A stretch of DNA of 64,000 nt, from contig OZ037879.1 in the NCBI GenBank assembly GCA_964035575.1, positions 558,001-622,000 on the forward strand, read 5' to 3'. Positions 59,663 through 64,000 of the stretch are shown piece after piece (the stretch's first letter is position 1; each line of letters starts with the position of its first letter). The position numbers were made by a program, and so were the translations under genes. The notes beneath the pieces are model-generated. The model was not told the origin of the DNA, made no database searches, and saw only the letters and a program-made list of their open reading frames with translations. Origin of the DNA: Rhynchopus sp. YZ270_cl-10. Taxonomy: Eukaryota > Euglenozoa > Diplonemea > Diplonemida > Diplonemidae.

Positions 59663-60437
59663 TTTCACTTAAAAACAATACAAAGGCCGAGGTCAAGGAC
59701 AGTCTCCCTTTATATTTTCTTTTCTTTTCTGCGTCTGTGTGATACCTTATTGTGTGCTGTATGTGGTTTGTGAGGGTGACGTGGTTAGATCGAGAGATAA
59801 GGGGGAATGGGGTGGCCAATGGTGCAGAGGGAAGGGGCGGCTGATTAAAAGTTTGTAAAACGAAAAATTGGTTGGTTATCTCTGTATTGCTTTGGCTTTT
59901 GTTTTTTTTGCCGAAAAAAAGCATTTTAGTTTGATGTTAACTGCAAAAGATAAGGAAGGGGGGACGTTGCTCTTTTATTATCGTTACTGTTCGCCTAATA
60001 AATTTCAAGACTTCGTTGCACATCATCGCAGGGGGTTGTGTTAGAGCGAGGGAGGAGGGAGGAGGAAGGAGGGGAGAGGGTTAAAAAAGGGGGGCTTGCA
60101 AGGTGATGATGCGTCACCTGAAAAAGAGGACGCACGGAAGGTGCCTATGTATCTCTGTGCATTTTTTTTCCCGTTAAAAAAAAAACAAAATAAATAGATG
60201 TTGAAAGATGGAACCAGGGGCGGGGTAACATCTTTTCAAATATGGGTGGGACAGCTTGGGTGTTTGAAGAGCGTGGGCACGGTGCTCTTCACTAATTCCA
60301 TGGATTTTTTTTGTGCAAGTTAGGGGGGAAAATTATAAACACCTTACATCTGTCATCAAAAAGTGAAAATTTTCTTGGTGCAATTCACCATATTTTTTTG
60401 AATTAGTGGAAATCTTATTTACTGCCGTTTGTGACAA
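59663..60437. other. Intergenic region between RCC1 gene and LINE
   Basis: Apart from the acceptor just upstream of the RCC1 gene, only low-complexity A-, G- and T-rich DNA; no gene or repeat recognised. Confidence 0.5.
59668..59695 (-). promoter_or_regulatory. Probable trans-splice acceptor of the RCC1 gene
   Basis: CCTTTGTATTGTTTTTA precedes AG, five bases before the ATG. Confidence 0.45.
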
Positions 60438-63400
60438 AAAAAAGAAAAGTTTATAAGATGATCCTAAGCCTCTCGTGCTCAGTCACCTTATCATATTCGT
60501 TATCGCACAGCTTCAGCTGCGCTGGCTTCTACAAGTTTGTTGTCAGGGATGATGTCATTTCCCCAGCCGGAGTTCGTAATTTTGGCACGTACGATGACGT
60601 GTTCGAGCATGTGCATAGTGTAGCGCGGGTACGTAAAAACTGGGCGACGGTCGTAGCCAATAAGTCCGGGTGCGCCAATGGACCGGAGGCCCCGTGAGGA
60701 GGAGATGGCAGATGCAGGAAATGGGTTTTGAATCCCAAGGGCTTTGCACAGGCGGTGAAGCTTGTTGAGCAATGTGCGCAAGGCGGCGGCCCGTTCTCTA
60801 ATGTTAGAGGTTGGCCGGAGAACGTAGATCCTGTGGAAAATTTCCAGGTCAATGGCAAGTTCCACGCATGTCACAGGCAGGTTGGCGGTGCTCCATTTCA
60901 GGGAGGAGGCCCATAGGAGCATTTGCTTCAGTTCGCGGCGCTTCTGCTTGCATCTCGGATCATCGTCCTTCCCAAAGAAAGGGGCGAGCTGCCGGTAGAT
61001 GGCCTCCTGGTATGGGGGCGCATCGAACACTTCAAAGTCCATACGCCATGGGTGGCGTGCAGGCGCTGTGGTCGTCCGCGAGGACAGGTGATCATCTACT
61101 GCGGTGGTGACGTCCAGCAGGTATCTCTGCATGTCGGTTACTACGTGCTTGGGCGTGTTCGTGGGAGCTATGCCATGCATAGCCAGGCAACTCGGGGTGT
61201 TCGGGCCGATCCTGTCGAGGAGAGGGCGGTGCGCTTCCTTCACGTTAGCAGACACAGTGTGCGGGCAAGTCCACAGCAGGTGCTTCGCCAGCCCGGAGGT
61301 TGGTGTGAGGCATAAGGGGCACTGATTCACTTCGAGGTGTATGCCACCTCTCTTTGTTGACTCGTATAGGCACAGCACCGTAGGGTGCGCGTAGAGTATC
61401 CCATCGCAGATGATACGTCGGAGGCGGTAAGCTAGCAGGGGGTGGGACCACTGCAGTTGGTCGTGCAGGTACGTGGTGTCGGCGAGGTTGACACCGTATT
61501 GAGCGCCGTCGTAAGTCGGTCTGTCCAAGGCAAGATCTGTGAACTTCTGTCGTCGGACGATTTCGCGAATGGCGTGGTGTCGTTCACCTGGCGCGAGAAG
61601 ACCTAGGGCGTGTGTCTTCTCTTCTTCCACGGGGGCACTCGAGAGCTCCGTAACGGTTGTTAGGTCGTCACACCATCTCACGCCTGTCAGTATGCTAGTG
61701 GAGGTCATGTTGCCGACCGGCCCGTGGGGGCGGAAGTCCCAGCCTCCTCCTGCGTTGTACCTCTTGTGTATCGACAGGCATCGTTCTCTCAGTGTTGCGT
61801 CAAATGCTATGTGGTCAAGCACGACGTTCATGGACCGGTTGCAGATGATGGCAGCCGGGTCAGTGCGGTGGCTCTTCAATAAAACGGTGCGTATTGCGAG
61901 GCCTGCGCGTGTCCCATAGTCACTGCCCCAGAGGCAGGTGTTGACGGCGGTGGAGAGTTCCTTCAAGCTAGACTGCGAGGGCAGAGCGTACGGGACCTCA
62001 TACAGCGCACCCGGGAGGATGCATTCTGACACAATTCTATACTTGTGGTAGAAAGCCAGCGGCATACATCGTAGGCGTTGCAGGGCTGCAATGGCCTTGC
62101 GGACTCGTTCCGGAGAGGAGCGTCGAGAGTGCTTCGAGCAGTAGAGGTAGACCCCTAGGATCTTGACCTTCACCAGTGTTTTGTACCTGTGACCTGTGTT
62201 CGAGACAAGAGTGCTGGTGAAGCTCTCACGTGATCCAAATGCAACGGTTTTGGTGTCGTTAAGTTTCATTCCGGTGATGGCACAAAACCTCTCCACAATG
62301 CGCAGGCATGGCTCTAAGCTGTTCATCGACTTCCGTGACAGGAGGGTGATGTCGTCCGCGTACGCACGTGAGCAGGTGTTCTTGCAGCTGTCCAGGTCCT
62401 TCAGCAGCACTGCGACGAGCGCATTAATCAAGACGACGCTGATGGGGCATCCTTGGAGGATGCCGTTCGTCACTCTGAACGGGGTACCCACGCCAAGTGG
62501 AAGCTGGAACCTACGTTGAAGTTGCTCGTACATGGTGCGGAGCGGCTGCAGAATGCGGGGGTGTAGCCCTAGTCGTGCTGCGAGCTCGAGGGTAAGCTTC
62601 TGGGGGACACGGTCAAAGCACTTAGCAAAGTCAAGTGCCAGGCCGTACAGCGGTTCTCCGCCAGACAGTGCGTCTTCCAGCTGCGTGCAGATGTCGAACA
62701 GGACGTTGTGAGCCCCGTGGCGAGGGCGGAAGCCGTGTTGGTCCTTGTGAACCCAGGTTTCTTGCCACTTCTGGATACTACGTACTCGTGCTGACGCCCA
62801 GAGTCTGTAGACACTGCTCGTCACGGTGATCGGGCGGTGGTCCAGCGGGTCCTTTCCCTCTCCCTTTGGTATGAGAGTCACGATCGCAGTTAGCAACGCT
62901 TCAGGCCACGTGCCGGATTCTTCGATCTCGTTGAACGTTGTGGCAAACGCATTCAGCAGGACCACAGGAAGGCGCTTCAGCTCACCCATGCGCCACCCAT
63001 CGACACCACATGCGCCTGACTTCTTCTTACTCTGCAGAACGCGGTCCAGGTCCTCCCCAGTGAGAGGGAGCAAATCCATGTTGTGCTTCGCTACATGTTT
63101 CCCAAACACAGCATCAAAGTCGTCATACTCCGGTTCAGGGCACTCGCGGTAGAGCTGGAATACAGATTTCCACTCTTCCTGGAGGATGGCATCCATCTCT
63201 TGTGCGTTGGCCGTCAGGGTCCCGTCTCTTCTAGCCACAGCCAGCAGATCGTCCGGCAGGGTACCCCTGCAGAAGGCCGTGAGCTTCTTCCGGTCCACGT
63301 CGAAGTTGTGCACCGCCTTCAGCTTCAGTTGCTTTTCCCTGTAGACTCGATTGTCCCTGCCCAGGTCACTCGCCAGTGTCGCAGAGGAAGTGTGGAGGTC

Positions 63401-64000
63401 CGCTGCTAGCGTCAGCTGCTCTGCTATGCCCAGGGGAAGTTCGTCCACAGACAGGTCACGCACACGCAGTTCCTTGCATTTCCGGAGTGTCGATGCCCAC
63501 AGGCAGTAGGTCTTGTGCTCCATCACGGTGAACCCCCCATTCGCCAGTCTCTTTAGTTGAATCTGGAGCTCCAGAGACATATTCGCCAGGCGGGCCAGCT
63601 CCACCTGTCGAGGGGGTGCTGCACCTGTCGAGTATTTCGTCGTCGGGGCTGCGATCGTTTTCTGCACCGGCTGCCTCACCTCACCACGGCCACGGTGGCC
63701 ACGATTCGTGGGGATGCCATCGTCTCTCGCACACAGAAGTAGGTACTCCTCACTAGCCTGCGACACCGCATTCCACATGTCATGTACGTCCAGACGTGCT
63801 TCAGCTTCGTGGAAGCCCTTCGCAGCCAGGAGAGCGGCGCATTGTGCTGATCTCTGCACACTCAGGTCAGGCTTCACCATCGACAGATCCTTCGGCACAA
63901 CAAATCGGTAGACTAGTTGTGTGAAGGCGGCAAGAGAGAGCTCCACAGTGACAGCGCTGTGCTGCGGTACTCCCACGTGGTGCGTCGTACACCTGGACAA
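60438..64000 (-). mobile_element. Non-LTR retrotransposon (LINE), 3' part, runs off the window
   Basis: The open frame plus module A tail span the window end. The 5' part (endonuclease, promoter) lies beyond 64000. The 3' end is the hairpin and T-rich tail, not poly-A. Fragments of the same family lie at 9.1 and 12.8 kb and as many short module A copies. Confidence 0.92.
60500..64000 (-). CDS. LINE reverse transcriptase, partial at N-terminus
   Basis: 1166 codons are visible with no stop. RT blocks in order: GACGVDGWRMGELKRLP, TLIPKGEGKDPLDHRPI, HGFRPRHGAHNVLFDI, GLALDFAKCFDRVP, GILQGCPISVVL, AYADDITLL (catalytic YADD), MKLNDTKTVAFG and thumb. Near residue ~905 CPLC...HLLWTC is a zinc-knuckle typical of LINE C-termini. 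The remaining ~200 residues are conserved in the 12.9-kb copy. The frame is intact and the RT motifs look functional, so the element may be active if the unseen 5' part is whole. The true start is outside the window. Confidence 0.92.
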   Translation of the reverse strand: MSRCTTHHVGVPQHSAVTVELSLAAFTQLVYRFVVPKDLSMVKPDLSVQRSAQCAALLAAKGFHEAEARLDVHDMWNAVSQASEEYLLLCARDDGIPTNRGHRGRGEVRQPVQKTIAAPTTKYSTGAAPPRQVELARLANMSLELQIQLKRLANGGFTVMEHKTYCLWASTLRKCKELRVRDLSVDELPLGIAEQLTLAADLHTSSATLASDLGRDNRVYREKQLKLKAVHNFDVDRKKLTAFCRGTLPDDLLAVARRDGTLTANAQEMDAILQEEWKSVFQLYRECPEPEYDDFDAVFGKHVAKHNMDLLPLTGEDLDRVLQSKKKSGACGVDGWRMGELKRLPVVLLNAFATTFNEIEESGTWPEALLTAIVTLIPKGEGKDPLDHRPITVTSSVYRLWASARVRSIQKWQETWVHKDQHGFRPRHGAHNVLFDICTQLEDALSGGEPLYGLALDFAKCFDRVPQKLTLELAARLGLHPRILQPLRTMYEQLQRRFQLPLGVGTPFRVTNGILQGCPISVVLINALVAVLLKDLDSCKNTCSRAYADDITLLSRKSMNSLEPCLRIVERFCAITGMKLNDTKTVAFGSRESFTSTLVSNTGHRYKTLVKVKILGVYLYCSKHSRRSSPERVRKAIAALQRLRCMPLAFYHKYRIVSECILPGALYEVPYALPSQSSLKELSTAVNTCLWGSDYGTRAGLAIRTVLLKSHRTDPAAIICNRSMNVVLDHIAFDATLRERCLSIHKRYNAGGGWDFRPHGPVGNMTSTSILTGVRWCDDLTTVTELSSAPVEEEKTHALGLLAPGERHHAIREIVRRQKFTDLALDRPTYDGAQYGVNLADTTYLHDQLQWSHPLLAYRLRRIICDGILYAHPTVLCLYESTKRGGIHLEVNQCPLCLTPTSGLAKHLLWTCPHTVSANVKEAHRPLLDRIGPNTPSCLAMHGIAPTNTPKHVVTDMQRYLLDVTTAVDDHLSSRTTTAPARHPWRMDFEVFDAPPYQEAIYRQLAPFFGKDDDPRCKQKRRELKQMLLWASSLKWSTANLPVTCVELAIDLEIFHRIYVLRPTSNIRERAAALRTLLNKLHRLCKALGIQNPFPASAISSSRGLRSIGAPGLIGYDRRPVFTYPRYTMHMLEHVIVRAKITNSGWGNDIIPDNKLVEASAAEAVR

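Overview
The window looks like nuclear DNA of a free-living microbial eukaryote. Coding stretches are fairly GC-rich and codon-regular. The DNA between them is AT-rich and skewed: runs of A on the + strand, so T/C-rich on the sense strand. Every host gene I can support reads on the minus strand. Several start codons sit a few bases after a pyrimidine tract and an AG, the layout of a trans-splice (spliced-leader) acceptor, yet two genes also carry ordinary introns, mostly GTATGN...CAG. A one-way gene array, probable trans-splicing and normal cis-introns together suggest a euglenozoan, perhaps diplonemid-like. That placement is inference; no rRNA or spliced-leader gene is present to settle it.

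Layout, left to right. 1-6432: no gene; A-rich DNA with short repeats, a 126-bp palindrome and a 0.6-kb foldback element. 6433-10668: a dCache receptor with a degenerate class III cyclase-like domain, then a ZNHIT2-like HIT zinc-finger protein. 10.7-12.8 kb: a 0.45-kb direct duplication and unassigned DNA. 12.8-16.2 kb: a truncated LINE and a WD40/multi-spanning membrane protein gene with two frame breaks. 17.0-27.5 kb: a possible small exon, then three tandem copies of a large beta-propeller-like type I membrane protein. 27.5-33.7 kb: a graveyard of nested DNA transposons and MITEs. 34.8-36.1 kb: an N-terminal ubiquitin-like/propeller protein ending in a possible prenylation box. 36.1-39.7 kb: more transposon DNA. 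39.7-43.0 kb: a 1096-residue basic coiled-coil protein. 44.3-51.9 kb: a ten-exon homologue of plant DEX1 (FG-GAP membrane protein) with a Q/N-rich insert. 52.5-55.8 kb: a 3.3-kb inverted-repeat transposon. 56.6-59.7 kb: a seven-exon RCC1-repeat protein with a likely mitochondrial presequence. 60.4-64.0 kb: the 3' part of a non-LTR retrotransposon (LINE) that runs off the window.

The most unusual pattern is a set of short repeat modules. Module A is the 3' end of the LINE: a CTAAGC/GCTTAG hairpin followed by a T-rich tail. It occurs about 19 times, in intergenic DNA and inside introns, always in gene orientation. A second family (module B, with a tRNA-like B box in its longest copies) and smaller families C, D and F do the same, and several end in a similar AACTTTTC-like string. 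Most introns of the two intron-bearing genes contain such a module. This fits either introner-like intron seeding, or LINE/SINE insertion locked to the sense-strand pyrimidine tracts that precede splice acceptors.
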